From: UBA7359 sp964523895
GTDB taxonomy: Bacteria > Pseudomonadota > Gammaproteobacteria > Eutrophobiales > Eutrophobiaceae
NCBI GenBank assembly: GCA_964523895.1
Contig: CAZGBJ010000011.1
Location: 13,611-77,610 of the forward strand
DNA: 64,000 nt
Reading direction: 5' to 3'
The translations under genes were made by a program, and so were the position numbers. A model generated the notes under the pieces. That model saw only the letters and a list, made by a program, of their open reading frames with translations, was not told the origin of the DNA and made no database searches. Shown one piece after another: positions 34,621-43,695 of the stretch (positions are counted from its first letter, which is position 1; every line of letters begins with the position of its first letter).

Positions 34621-35394
34621 ATGGCTCGAATAATAGCAATTTCTAACCAAAAAGGTGGTGTAGGAAAGACGACAACAGGTGTCAATCTCTCTGCATCATT
34701 GGCGGCTGCCAAGCGCCGGATTTTGCTGGTCGATCTGGACCCACAGGGAAATGCCACCATGGGCAGTGGTATCGATAAGCAACAACTCGAAATATCCAGT
34801 TATGATTTATTAATGGGTGATAAAACTGCAAAAGAAATCATTGTTAAATCAACCGAAGGACAATACGACTTAATCCCGACTAATGCTGATCTGACTGGTG
34901 CTGAGGTTGCTCTATTGGATGAAATGGCGCGAGAAGTCAGGTTAAGAACAGCGCTTGAACCGCTTGAAGATGATTACGACTTTATTTTTATCGATTGTCC
35001 GCCTTCATTAAATATGTTGACGGTAAATTCATTAGTGGCAGCTGATTCAGTGATGATACCGATGCAATGTGAGTATTATGCTTTGGAAGGACTAAGTGCA
35101 TTATTAGAGACCATTGAAAAGATAAGAAAGTATTTAAACCCCAAGCTTCAAATCGAAGGTTTATTACGAACAATGTATGACCCTCGAAATAATCTTGCGA
35201 CACAAGTTTCTACTCAGTTATTGGATCACTTTGGTGAAAAAGTGTATCGCACTATTATTCCTCGAAATGTCCGATTGGCAGAGGCACCGAGTCATGGTTT
35301 GGCTGCGTTGACGTATGATAAATCGTCTAGTGGTGCTGTTGCCTATCTGGCTTTGGCGGGTGAGATGTTGAGGCGAGAAGGTGTGGCGGCATAA
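34621..35394 (+). CDS. parA: Chromosome partitioning ATPase ParA (Soj)
   Basis: Deviant Walker-type ATPase that drives segregation of the origin region together with ParB. 257 aa without an N-terminal helix-turn-helix, as in chromosomal (Soj-type) ParA. Deviant Walker A KGGVGKTTTGVNL with the signature lysine, Walker A' LVDLDPQGNATMGSG and Walker B FIFIDCPPSLN are present. The C-terminal IIPRNVRLAEAPSHG block is typical. It is followed by parB after 35 bp. Confidence 0.96.
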   Translation: MARIIAISNQKGGVGKTTTGVNLSASLAAAKRRILLVDLDPQGNATMGSGIDKQQLEISSYDLLMGDKTAKEIIVKSTEGQYDLIPTNADLTGAEVALLDEMAREVRLRTALEPLEDDYDFIFIDCPPSLNMLTVNSLVAADSVMIPMQCEYYALEGLSALLETIEKIRKYLNPKLQIEGLLRTMYDPRNNLATQVSTQLLDHFGEKVYRTIIPRNVRLAEAPSHGLAALTYDKSSSGAVAYLALAGEMLRREGVAA

Positions 35395-35429
35395 CGCTCT
35401 CATTTGACTAATGGTTAACGAGTAAATAC

Positions 35430-36293
35430 ATGGTTGCAAAAAAACGTGGATTGGGAAAAGGACTCGATGCTTTATTGGGTTCGCATGAAGATCTTTCAAA
35501 GCCCTCAAGCGCAGATACATTACAAACTCTGGCTATTGATTTAATCCAGCGAGGACAATATCAGCCAAGACAGGACTTTGATTCAGAGGCACTGAATGAA
35601 TTGGCGGATTCAATACGGGCGCAAGGCGTAATACAACCTATTGTCGTACGCCCATTAGCGGGCAAGCGCTCGTACGAGATAATTGCTGGCGAACGTCGTT
35701 GGCGCGCAGCCCAAATCGCGGACTTACATGATATTCCGGTCATTATTAAAGAGGTTTCTGACCAAACAGCAATGTGTTTGGCATTGATCGAAAATATCCA
35801 GCGACAGGATCTGAATCCACTGGAAGAAGCGAGAGCGCTGGAACGTTTAATCAAAGAATTTGAAATGACCCATGATGCGACTGCTGATGCGGTAGGTCGC
35901 TCACGTTCGGCAGTGAGCAATTTATTAAGGCTACTTGAATTAGATAATGGCGTTAAGAAGATGTTGGAAACACGTCAGCTCGATATGGGGCATGCCAGAG
36001 CGATACTGGCACTAGCCAAGAGCAAACAGCTGGAAGTGGCTAAAAAAGTGGTTAAGCAAGGCTTGTCGGTCAGGGCAACAGAAAACCTGGTGCAACAATT
36101 GTCTAGTAAAGATAAGAAGAACAAGCCAAAAAAGAAAACCAAAGACCCGAATATCAGTAGTCTGGAAAATGATATATCAGGACGATTAGGTGCCAGTGTT
36201 GTAATTAACCATCAGGCCAATGGGCGTGGCAAGGTTGAGATTCGATATAATTCTCTGGATGAATTAGATGGATTATTGAAACACATAAAGTAG
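35430..36293 (+). CDS. parB: Chromosome partitioning protein ParB (Spo0J)
   Basis: CTPase clamp that loads at parS sites and recruits ParA and SMC. 287 aa. It opens with KKRGLGKGLDALLG, then the N-terminal CTP-binding ParB domain (GQYQPRQDFD, YEIIAGERRWRAAQIA, ALIENIQRQDLNPLEEA) and a helix-turn-helix (TADAVGRSRSAVSNLLRLLEL). A Lys-rich linker (residues about 225-240) precedes the dimerisation domain. I found no parS consensus (TGTTNCACGTGAAACA) inside the window. Confidence 0.96.
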   Translation: MVAKKRGLGKGLDALLGSHEDLSKPSSADTLQTLAIDLIQRGQYQPRQDFDSEALNELADSIRAQGVIQPIVVRPLAGKRSYEIIAGERRWRAAQIADLHDIPVIIKEVSDQTAMCLALIENIQRQDLNPLEEARALERLIKEFEMTHDATADAVGRSRSAVSNLLRLLELDNGVKKMLETRQLDMGHARAILALAKSKQLEVAKKVVKQGLSVRATENLVQQLSSKDKKNKPKKKTKDPNISSLENDISGRLGASVVINHQANGRGKVEIRYNSLDELDGLLKHIK

Positions 36294-36418
36294 GCAATTC
36301 TGTTATTTATTCCATATGTGAACGAGATAATTACTTAATTTAGTAGATTCTCAGATTTTTTTAAAATTCGTGCGGTGCAGCGATTGATCATTAACGGGCA
36401 GGTCTTTATACTTGCCAT

Positions 36419-36462
36419 CCCTTCGGAGAGAAGGGAGTTAAGAAAGCAGTGATATTTCACTG
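36419..36462 (+). promoter_or_regulatory. Two stem-loops upstream of the ATP synthase operon
   Basis: The 220-bp parB-atpI gap contains two perfect 6-bp stems: CCCTTC-GGAGA-GAAGGG at 36419-36435 and CAGTGA-TATT-TCACTG at 36447-36462. Neither is followed by a T-run, so they are not convincing intrinsic terminators. They could be part of the atp leader or a regulator site. A TTGACG hexamer at 36475-36480 is a possible -35, but no good -10 follows at the right distance. Confidence 0.4.
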
Positions 36463-36513
36463 GCACTATAAAATTTGACGATAGAATTGTGGCGATTTTG
36501 TGGGGTCAGGTGA

Positions 36514-36903
36514 TTGGCAGGAACAGAAGAAATAACAATAAATCGCTCCACTATAGTTAGATTAGTTTATGTTCAGCTAGTCATATCGATAGTGATAGCA
36601 CTCCTGTCATATGTCTATAGTGGCCTGATAATGGCATATTCAGTGATATTAGGTGGGGCAGTTTACATTTTGCCGAATATTTATTTCGTCAGACGTGTTC
36701 TCAAAAATGGGAAATCGGAAACGCCACAGTCGATATTAAATCGTTTTTATATCGCAGAAGGACAGAAATTTTTACTAACGATAGCACTGTTTACGATCTG
36801 TTTTGTACTAATAAAGCCATTGCACGCGGTTTCATTTTTTGCTGCGTACATACTAATAATGGCAATAAATTTGGCTGGACTGGCCATCTCTAGTAAAAGC
36901 TAG
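36514..36903 (+). CDS. atpI: ATP synthase subunit I
   Basis: Small membrane protein that assists assembly of the c-ring; not part of the final complex. 129 aa with four hydrophobic segments (about 15-32, 38-56, 75-95, 100-120). It starts with TTG at 36514, preceded by GGGTCAGG; the usual ATG is missing, which would keep expression low relative to the structural genes. First gene of atpIBEFHAGDC. Confidence 0.85.
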   Translation: MAGTEEITINRSTIVRLVYVQLVISIVIALLSYVYSGLIMAYSVILGGAVYILPNIYFVRRVLKNGKSETPQSILNRFYIAEGQKFLLTIALFTICFVLIKPLHAVSFFAAYILIMAINLAGLAISSKS

Positions 36904-36938
36904 AAAAATTAATTAATAATACATTTGAGAAAAATTGA

Positions 36939-37805
36939 ATGGCTTCTGAAGCACTAACTTCATCTGCATATATAAAGCACCATTTAACGAACTTAACCTT
37001 CGGACAACATGCAGACGGTCATTGGGGTTTTGCACATAGTGCTGAAGAAATTAAGGAAATGGGTTTTTGGGCGCTACAAGTTGATTCTCTTGCCTGGTCA
37101 ATCTTTTTAGGTTTGTTCTTTTTGTACTTCTTTCGTAAGGCAGCCAAGCAAGCGTCTGCAGAGGTTCCTAGTGGACTACAAAATTTTGTCGAAATGATTA
37201 TTGAATTTGTTGATTCAAGTGTGCGTGGATCATTTAGTGCTAAAAATGATTTGGTTGCACCAATGGCGTTAACTGTTTTTTGTTGGGTCTTTTTAATGAA
37301 TTTGATGGATTTGGTTCCAGTCGATTGGTTACCGATGTTGGCTCAACAAATTGGTCATCATGCATTGGGTATGGATCCGCATCATGTCTATTTCAAAGTC
37401 GTTCCAACGACTGATCCAAATATCACTTTCGGTATGGCCTTTGCTGTGTTCTTTTTGATGTTGTATTACAGTATCAAGGTTAAAGGGTTTGGCGGATTTT
37501 TTGGTGAATTGGCTTTCCAACCGTTTGGTAAAATGGGCCTACCCATTAACCTGGTATTGGAAGGGGTGTCATTAATAGCAAAACCCATTTCATTATCATT
37601 ACGATTATTCGGTAATATGTATGCCGGTGAAACAATCTTTATTTTGATTGCGTTAATGTATAGCGGTGGAATTGGATTGGGGCTTTTTGGTGGGGTATTA
37701 CAGTTAGGTTGGGCTATCTTTCATATTCTGATTATTACCTTGCAAGCGTTTATCTTTATGACTTTGACGATTGTATATATGGATATGGCACATCAGCATC
37801 ACTAA
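36939..37805 (+). CDS. atpB: ATP synthase Fo subunit a
   Basis: Membrane stator subunit that forms the proton half-channels against the c-ring. 288 aa, with five or six membrane helices. The essential arginine is in the conserved SLSLRLFGNMYAGETIF segment, and the preceding LPINLVLEGVSLIAKPISL is typical. The N-terminal 75 residues (with HWGFAHSAEE) are periplasmic. RBS is AT-rich and weak (GAGAAAAATTG). Encoded 35 bp after atpI. Confidence 0.96.
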   Translation: MASEALTSSAYIKHHLTNLTFGQHADGHWGFAHSAEEIKEMGFWALQVDSLAWSIFLGLFFLYFFRKAAKQASAEVPSGLQNFVEMIIEFVDSSVRGSFSAKNDLVAPMALTVFCWVFLMNLMDLVPVDWLPMLAQQIGHHALGMDPHHVYFKVVPTTDPNITFGMAFAVFFLMLYYSIKVKGFGGFFGELAFQPFGKMGLPINLVLEGVSLIAKPISLSLRLFGNMYAGETIFILIALMYSGGIGLGLFGGVLQLGWAIFHILIITLQAFIFMTLTIVYMDMAHQHH

Positions 37806-37872
37806 TATTTTAGAAAGAAATTAAATTAAGTACTCTTAACGATTACGTTTTACTAAGTTACAGGAGATTGAA

Positions 37873-38106
37873 ATGGAACAAGCATTATTATTTATCGCAG
37901 GCGGTTTGATGATGGGGCTAGGTGCTCTTGGTGCTGCTGTTGGTATTGGTATTCTCGGCAGTAGTTTTCTTGATGGTGCTGCAAGACAGCCTGAACTGAT
38001 TCCGATGTTAAGAACTCAGTTTTTCATCGTAATGGGTTTGGTTGACGCGGTACCAATGATTGCAGTCGGTATCGCATTGTATGTACTGTTTGCTGTAGCT
38101 GCTTAA
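37873..38106 (+). CDS. atpE: ATP synthase Fo subunit c
   Basis: 77-aa hairpin proteolipid that forms the rotor ring. Two membrane helices flank the polar loop GAARQPELIPMLRTQ. The proton-binding carboxylate is D58 in MGLVDAVPMIAVG. The sodium-binding pattern (Q in helix 1 with E/S/T in helix 2) is absent, so the enzyme should use protons. An ACAGGAGAT ribosome binding site is strong, as expected for the most abundant subunit. Confidence 0.97.
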   Translation: MEQALLFIAGGLMMGLGALGAAVGIGILGSSFLDGAARQPELIPMLRTQFFIVMGLVDAVPMIAVGIALYVLFAVAA

Positions 38107-38145
38107 AGCCGGTTAGAAATAACCAAAGGAAACAGAGGTTCAAAC

Positions 38146-38616
38146 ATGAATATTACTGTCACATTAATTGCACAATCAATTTCATTCTTTTTGTTTGTGG
38201 TCTTTACCATGAAGTACGTTTGGCCTCCTATTATGGATGCGCTAAATGAACGTACCAAGAAGATCGCAGATGGTTTAGCTGCTGCAGAGCAAGGTAAAAA
38301 AGACTTCGCTGATGCACAAGATAAATCGAGTGAAGAGATAGATAAAGGCAAGGATAAGGCGGCGACGATTATTTCACAGGCACAAAAACGTGGCGATGAA
38401 ATGATAGAAGAAGCTAAAGAATCTGCTAAGAAAGCAGCTGAACTTGTTAGAGAAAGTGCATTAAGCGAGATTGAACAGGAAAAAGAAAAAGCCAGACAAG
38501 AGCTGAGAGATCAGGTCGCGACGTTGGCTGTTGCTGGAGCTGAGCAGATTTTGATGCGAGAAGTTGACCAAGCTGCACACAGTGAAGTCCTGGCGAAGAT
38601 AAGTCAGCGGTTATAA
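38146..38616 (+). CDS. atpF: ATP synthase Fo subunit b
   Basis: 156-aa peripheral-stalk subunit: one N-terminal membrane helix (residues 5-25) ending MKYVWPPIMDALNERTKKIADGL (short block WPPIMDALNERTK), then a long charged dimeric coiled coil rich in Ala/Lys/Glu. Length and organisation match E. coli b. It lies 39 bp downstream of atpE with an AAAGGAAAC ribosome binding site further upstream. Confidence 0.95.
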   Translation: MNITVTLIAQSISFFLFVVFTMKYVWPPIMDALNERTKKIADGLAAAEQGKKDFADAQDKSSEEIDKGKDKAATIISQAQKRGDEMIEEAKESAKKAAELVRESALSEIEQEKEKARQELRDQVATLAVAGAEQILMREVDQAAHSEVLAKISQRL

Positions 38617-38652
38617 GTCACTAAGCAATAACCGAACAGGAACCTAAATTAA

Positions 38653-39189
38653 ATGTTAGAGAAAGTAACGATTGCCAGACCTTATGCTGAAGCGGCTTTT
38701 GCTCAGGCGTTGGAAGAGAGCAATCTGGGTGACTGGTCCGGTATGCTGGGTCTGCTTAGTGTGATTATTTCCGATGACAACATGAATGGTGTTGTCGATA
38801 ATCCGAAATTAAGTAATGAACGGCTTTATCAGTTTATCGTTGAGCTATGCGGTGACAAACTAAGTAAAACCGGTAAAAACTTTGTCAGGATTTTAATTGA
38901 TGCAGAACGTATTGGTCTTGCGGCTGAAATTTTTGAGCTTTACGAACAAAAAAGATCTGATGCAGAAGGCATTAGTGAGGTTGAAGTCGTTTCGGCTTAT
39001 CCATTAGATGATACTCAGATAAATGCTATTTCTGATGCAATTTCCAAACGTTTAGGTAAGAAAGTCGATATCAGCACTGAAGAAGATAAAGATCTGATTG
39101 GTGGTGTAATAATTCGAGCGGGTGATTCTGTCGTTGATGCCTCTCTTCGAGGTCGTTTAAAAGAATTAAATAGTGTATTCGCGCAATAG
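38653..39189 (+). CDS. atpH: ATP synthase F1 subunit delta
   Basis: 178-aa subunit linking the top of F1 to the b-subunit stalk. Opens with VTIARPYAEAAFAQALEE, the typical OSCP/delta start. The C-terminal DLIGGVIIRAGDSVVDASLRGRL block is the second family signature. Encoded between atpF and atpA in the standard order. Confidence 0.96.
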   Translation: MLEKVTIARPYAEAAFAQALEESNLGDWSGMLGLLSVIISDDNMNGVVDNPKLSNERLYQFIVELCGDKLSKTGKNFVRILIDAERIGLAAEIFELYEQKRSDAEGISEVEVVSAYPLDDTQINAISDAISKRLGKKVDISTEEDKDLIGGVIIRAGDSVVDASLRGRLKELNSVFAQ

Positions 39190-39219
39190 TTATTCAAAGA
39201 TTAAATAGAGGAAAGACAT

Positions 39220-40761
39220 ATGTCTATCAGTGCAACTGAAATTAGTGATCTGATCAAAAATAAAATTAAGGAACTGGATCTTGATACCGAAGCACGTACC
39301 GAAGGTACGGTAGTGAGTCTTGCTGATGGTGTTGCCAGAATTCATGGGCTAGGTGATGTGATGCAGGGGGAAATGATTGAGTTTCCTGGAAACACATTTG
39401 GTTTAGCGCTTAATCTGGAACGCGACTCGGTCGGTGCGGTAATCCTGGGTAATTATGGACACATCTCTGAAGGTGATGTGGTCAAGTGTACCAAGCGTAT
39501 TCTCGAAGTCCCTGTCGGAGAAGGCTTGTTGGGACGTGTTGTCGATTCTTTGGGTAACCCCATTGATGGCAAAGGTGACATCGAAGCAAGTGGTCATGAA
39601 GCAATTGAAAAGATTGCACCTGGCGTTATCGCGAGAAAATCGGTTGATCAACCGGTACAAACGGGATTGAAATCAATTGATTCCATGGTGCCGATTGGTC
39701 GTGGTCAACGTGAGTTAATTATTGGTGATCGACAGACGGGTAAAACTGCTGTTGCAATTGACGCCATCATTAACCAGAAGGGTACCGGTGTTAAATGTAT
39801 CTACGTCGCGATTGGTCAAAAAGCATCTTCGATTAAAGTGGTTATCAACAAACTCGAAGAGCATGGCGCGATGGAACACACCATTATTGTTGCAGCAACA
39901 GCTTCTGAATCAGCAGCGATGCAATATATTGCACCATATTCTGGTTGTACCATGGGTGAATACTTCCGTGATAAGGGTGAAGACGCCCTGATTATTTATG
40001 ATGATTTAACCAAGCAGGCATGGGCTTATCGTCAGATTTCATTGTTATTAAAACGTCCACCAGGCCGTGAAGCATACCCTGGTGATGTGTTTTATCTCCA
40101 TTCCCGTTTATTAGAGCGTGCTTCACGTATTAATGCGGATTATGTTGAGAAGATCACAGATGGAAAAGTAAAAGGCCAAACCGGCTCATTAACTGCTCTG
40201 CCGATTATTGAAACACAGGCGGGTGACGTATCCGCATTCGTACCGACTAATGTAATTTCGATTACTGATGGCCAAATATTCCTGGAGTCAGATTTATTTA
40301 ACTCAGGTTTTCGTCCAGCAATTAATGCGGGTTTATCAGTCTCTCGAGTGGGTGGTTCAGCACAAACCAAGATCATCAAGAAGCTGGGTGGTGGTATTCG
40401 ATTATCACTGGCTCAATATCGTGAATTGGCGGCATTTGCACAGTTTGCATCAGATCTTGATGAAGCGACACGAAATCAACTTGAACGTGGTCAACGTGTA
40501 ATGGAGTTGATGAAACAAAAACAATACTCTCCATTAAATGTCGCTGAAATGGGCGTTAGTTTATTTGCTGTTGAGAATGGTTTTGTCGATGATATTGAAT
40601 TGGAAAAAATCGGTGGGTTTGAAGAAGCGCTACATAATTACATGAAGAGCGACCAATCAGCCTTAATGGATAAAATTGGTGCTGAAGGTAATTATGGTGA
40701 TGATATCGAAAGTGGCTTGAAAGACGCTATCGGTAAATTCAAAGAAAGTGGTACCTGGTAA
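39220..40761 (+). CDS. atpA: ATP synthase F1 subunit alpha
   Basis: 513-aa non-catalytic nucleotide-binding subunit. The N-terminal ATEISDLIKNKIKELD helix contacts delta. P-loop GDRQTGKTAVAIDAI, arginine-finger segment INAGLSVSRVGGSAQTK, and the ALPIIETQAGDVSAFVPTNVIS block are conserved. RBS AGAGGAAAGAC is positioned 8-9 bases before the ATG. Confidence 0.98.
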   Translation: MSISATEISDLIKNKIKELDLDTEARTEGTVVSLADGVARIHGLGDVMQGEMIEFPGNTFGLALNLERDSVGAVILGNYGHISEGDVVKCTKRILEVPVGEGLLGRVVDSLGNPIDGKGDIEASGHEAIEKIAPGVIARKSVDQPVQTGLKSIDSMVPIGRGQRELIIGDRQTGKTAVAIDAIINQKGTGVKCIYVAIGQKASSIKVVINKLEEHGAMEHTIIVAATASESAAMQYIAPYSGCTMGEYFRDKGEDALIIYDDLTKQAWAYRQISLLLKRPPGREAYPGDVFYLHSRLLERASRINADYVEKITDGKVKGQTGSLTALPIIETQAGDVSAFVPTNVISITDGQIFLESDLFNSGFRPAINAGLSVSRVGGSAQTKIIKKLGGGIRLSLAQYRELAAFAQFASDLDEATRNQLERGQRVMELMKQKQYSPLNVAEMGVSLFAVENGFVDDIELEKIGGFEEALHNYMKSDQSALMDKIGAEGNYGDDIESGLKDAIGKFKESGTW

Positions 40762-40802
40762 CTAAATACAGAAGTCAGTAGACAGAATACAGGATATTAG
40801 TA

Positions 40803-41666
40803 ATGGCAGGCGGAAAAGAAATACGAACCAAGATCGCGAGCGTAAAGAATACGCAGAAGATCACCAAAGCAATGGAGATGGTTGCCGCGAGCAAGATGCG
40901 TAAAGCACAGGAGCGCATGAGTGCTGCACGTCCTTATGCTGAGAAAATTCGTAATGTTATTTCTCATCTGGCACATGCCAATCCTGAATACAAACACCCT
41001 TATCTTGTTGCGCGCGATAATGTTAAGCGTATCGGTTTAATTATTGTCTCAACTGATCGTGGTTTGTGTGGCGGTCTAAATGCAAATATGTTCCGTATGT
41101 TATTGAAGCAATTCAAGACGTGGGAAGATGAGGGTAAAGAGATTGATTTATGTGCTATTGGAACCAAGGCTGCTGGATTTTTTGGCGCAATTGGTGCCAA
41201 TATTGTTGGTCAGGCAACACATCTCGGAGATGACCCTAGTCTGGACGATTTGGTAGGCACGATCATGATCATGTTGAACAGTTACAAAGAAGGCGACATT
41301 GATGAACTTCATCTAGTTTCCAATCACTTTGTAAACTCTATTGTGCAAACACCTAAGATGGAGCAAATTATTCCTGGTAAAGCGATGGAAACTGAAGAAT
41401 ACAGTCATCATTGGGATTATTTATATGAACCCGATGCAAAAGAGGTTCTGGATCATCTATTGACGCGTTATATCGAGTCTCAGGTATACACTGGCGTTGT
41501 TGAAAATGTCGCCTGTGAAATGTCAGCACGAATGGTGGCAATGAAGAGTGCATCGGATAATGCGGGTGAACTTATTGATGAATTAGAACTGGTCTATAAC
41601 AAGGCAAGACAAGCCGCAATTACTCAGGAATTATCTGAGATTGTTGCCGGTGCTGCCGCGGTATAG
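40803..41666 (+). CDS. atpG: ATP synthase F1 subunit gamma
   Basis: 287-aa central rotor shaft. The N-terminal coiled coil (GGKEIRTKIASVKNTQKITK, AMEMVAASKMRKAQ) and C-terminal helix (ARMVAMKSASDNAGELIDEL, YNKARQAAITQELSEIVAGA) are the conserved parts that enter the alpha3beta3 ring. The STDRGLCGGLNANMFR motif is present. Encoded 41 bp downstream of atpA. Confidence 0.97.
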   Translation: MAGGKEIRTKIASVKNTQKITKAMEMVAASKMRKAQERMSAARPYAEKIRNVISHLAHANPEYKHPYLVARDNVKRIGLIIVSTDRGLCGGLNANMFRMLLKQFKTWEDEGKEIDLCAIGTKAAGFFGAIGANIVGQATHLGDDPSLDDLVGTIMIMLNSYKEGDIDELHLVSNHFVNSIVQTPKMEQIIPGKAMETEEYSHHWDYLYEPDAKEVLDHLLTRYIESQVYTGVVENVACEMSARMVAMKSASDNAGELIDELELVYNKARQAAITQELSEIVAGAAAV

Positions 41667-41725
41667 ACCATTTTAGAATTTTTACACATAGATATTTTAG
41701 AGAATAAATACGAGGAACGAAAACC

Positions 41726-43129
41726 ATGAGTTCTGGAAAGATCGTACAAATTATCGGCGCAGTCTTGGATGTGGAGTTTCCAAGTGACGCGATACCCAAA
41801 ATATATGACGCACTGATTGTTGAGGGCGAAGGTATTAATACTACCCTCGAAGTACAACAACAGATAGGCGATGGTGTCGTTAGAACAATTGCTTTGGGTT
41901 CTACCGACGGCCTACAACGCGGTTTGACTGTAAATAATACGGGTGAGGCAATATCAATTCCAGTTGGAACCAAGACCCTCGGTCGAATTATGAATGTACT
42001 GGGTGAGCCCATTGATGAATGTGGTCCGATAGATTCTGATGAACACATGGTTATTCACCGTGACGCACCAGGGTTTACAGAATTAAATCCATCTACTGAA
42101 TTACTCGAAACCGGTGTAAAGGTCATTGACTTGGTCATCCCATTTGCCAAAGGCGGTAAAGTTGGTTTGTTTGGTGGTGCGGGTGTGGGCAAAACCGTCA
42201 ATATGATGGAACTCATTAATAATATTGCTACCAAGCATTCAGGTCTTTCTGTATTTGCCGGTGTGGGTGAGCGTACTCGTGAGGGAAATGACTTCTATTT
42301 TGAAATGCAGGAAACGGGTGTTGTTAATGTAGAGAATTTTGAAGACTCTAAAGTATCGATGGTTTATGGTCAGATGAACGAACCACCTGGCAACCGTCTT
42401 CGAGTTGCGTTGACTGGTTTGACCATGGCTGAAAAATTCCGTGATGAAGGTCGTGACGTATTGTTGTTTATTGATAACATTTATCGTTTTACTCTGGCGG
42501 GTGTTGAGTGTTCAGCCTTGCTGGGACGTATGCCATCAGCGGTGGGTTATCAACCAACACTTGCTGAGGAAATGGGTAAATTCCAGGAGCGTATTACTTC
42601 AACCAAGTCCGGCTCGATTACATCGATTCAGGCCGTATATGTTCCTGCAGATGATTTAACCGATCCATCTCCAGCAACAACGTTCGCGCATCTGGACTCA
42701 ACTGTTGTATTGTCTCGACAGATTGCAGAGCTTGGTTTGTATCCTGCTATTGACCCATTAGATTCTACCAGTCGTCAGCTTGATCCATTAGTTGTTGGTC
42801 AGGAACATTATGATGTGGCTCGTGGTGTACAAAATACATTACAACGTTATAAAGAATTACGAGACATTATCGCGATTCTGGGGATGGATGAATTATCGGA
42901 AGAAGATAAGCTATCTGTTGCTCGTGCTCGTAAGATTCAACGATTCTTGACACAGTCTTTCTTTGTTGCAAAAGTTTTTACCGGTCAGGAAGGTGTTTAC
43001 GTTCCGTTGAAAGAAACCCTACGTGGCTTCAAAGGAATTATTGAAGGTGAGTATGATGATCTTCCAGAGCAAGCATTTTATAACGTTGGCACCATTGACG
43101 AAGCCATTGAAAAAGCTAAGACCCTATAA
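41726..43129 (+). CDS. atpD: ATP synthase F1 subunit beta
   Basis: 467-aa catalytic subunit. P-loop GGAGVGKTVNMMELI, catalytic glutamate in GVGERTREGNDFY, and the DNIYRFTLAG and SALLGRMPSAVGYQPTLAEEM segments are conserved, including the DELSEEDK (DELSEED) loop near residues 393-400 that couples to gamma. RBS CGAGGAACG lies upstream of the ATG. Confidence 0.98.
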   Translation: MSSGKIVQIIGAVLDVEFPSDAIPKIYDALIVEGEGINTTLEVQQQIGDGVVRTIALGSTDGLQRGLTVNNTGEAISIPVGTKTLGRIMNVLGEPIDECGPIDSDEHMVIHRDAPGFTELNPSTELLETGVKVIDLVIPFAKGGKVGLFGGAGVGKTVNMMELINNIATKHSGLSVFAGVGERTREGNDFYFEMQETGVVNVENFEDSKVSMVYGQMNEPPGNRLRVALTGLTMAEKFRDEGRDVLLFIDNIYRFTLAGVECSALLGRMPSAVGYQPTLAEEMGKFQERITSTKSGSITSIQAVYVPADDLTDPSPATTFAHLDSTVVLSRQIAELGLYPAIDPLDSTSRQLDPLVVGQEHYDVARGVQNTLQRYKELRDIIAILGMDELSEEDKLSVARARKIQRFLTQSFFVAKVFTGQEGVYVPLKETLRGFKGIIEGEYDDLPEQAFYNVGTIDEAIEKAKTL

Positions 43130-43143
43130 GGTTTGAAATAATC

Positions 43144-43569
43144 ATGGCCAATACAATTCATGTTGATATCGTAAGTGCTGAACACGAGATATTTTCTGGT
43201 GAAGCAGAAATGGTTTTTGCGCCTGCTAAGATGGGCGAAGTGGGTATCGCGCCAGGTCATGCACCATTGGTGACAAACATGCGTCCTGGGGAAGTGCGAG
43301 TCAAGGATAGTGAAGGCAACGAGAATGCATTTTATGTTTCAGGTGGCATGTTGGAAATTCAGCCAAAAGTGGTGACGGTATTGTCTGATACTGCATTACG
43401 AGCGGAGGATCTTGATGAAGCAGCTATTTTGAAAGCAAAAGAAGACGCTGAACGTGCTCTCCATGAAAAAGGTGATGAGATAGATTATGCTAAAGCGCGT
43501 GCTGCACTGGCAGCAACAGCAGCTCAATATGAAACATTACAACGTTTACGTAAACGCGCTAAAAGATAA
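43144..43569 (+). CDS. atpC: ATP synthase F1 subunit epsilon
   Basis: 141-aa regulatory subunit. N-terminal beta-sandwich (VDIVSAEHEIFSGEAEMVF, GEVGIAPGHAPLVT, FYVSGGMLEIQP) and a C-terminal helical hairpin (ALAATAAQYETLQRLRKR) that can inhibit ATP hydrolysis. It is 14 bp from atpD and closes the operon; a probable stem-loop follows. Confidence 0.96.
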   Translation: MANTIHVDIVSAEHEIFSGEAEMVFAPAKMGEVGIAPGHAPLVTNMRPGEVRVKDSEGNENAFYVSGGMLEIQPKVVTVLSDTALRAEDLDEAAILKAKEDAERALHEKGDEIDYAKARAALAATAAQYETLQRLRKRAKR

Positions 43570-43580
43570 GCCATTCATAC

Positions 43581-43609
43581 TTAAGATGGTGATATTGTCA
43601 CCACCTTAA
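43581..43609. terminator. Stem-loop after atpC
   Basis: An inverted repeat, TTAAG-A-TGGTGA (43581-43592) against TCACCA-C-CTTAA (43598-43609), gives an 11-bp stem with one mismatch and a five-base loop. The stem lies 12 bases after the atpC stop. No long T-run follows, so termination is likely partial, and glmU may receive read-through. Confidence 0.5.
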
Positions 43610-43695
43610 ATCAACCCTATATATCAGGCATCAGCCCGGATATAATCTTATTAATAATAGAAACCTTATGTTGTCGCTGAGAGGGAAATTAATAA

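Noticed and set aside
34500..36513. parS centromere site near parAB
   Set aside because: No match to TGTTNCACGTGAAACA was seen; the CAGTGA-TATT-TCACTG palindrome at 36447 is not a parS sequence.
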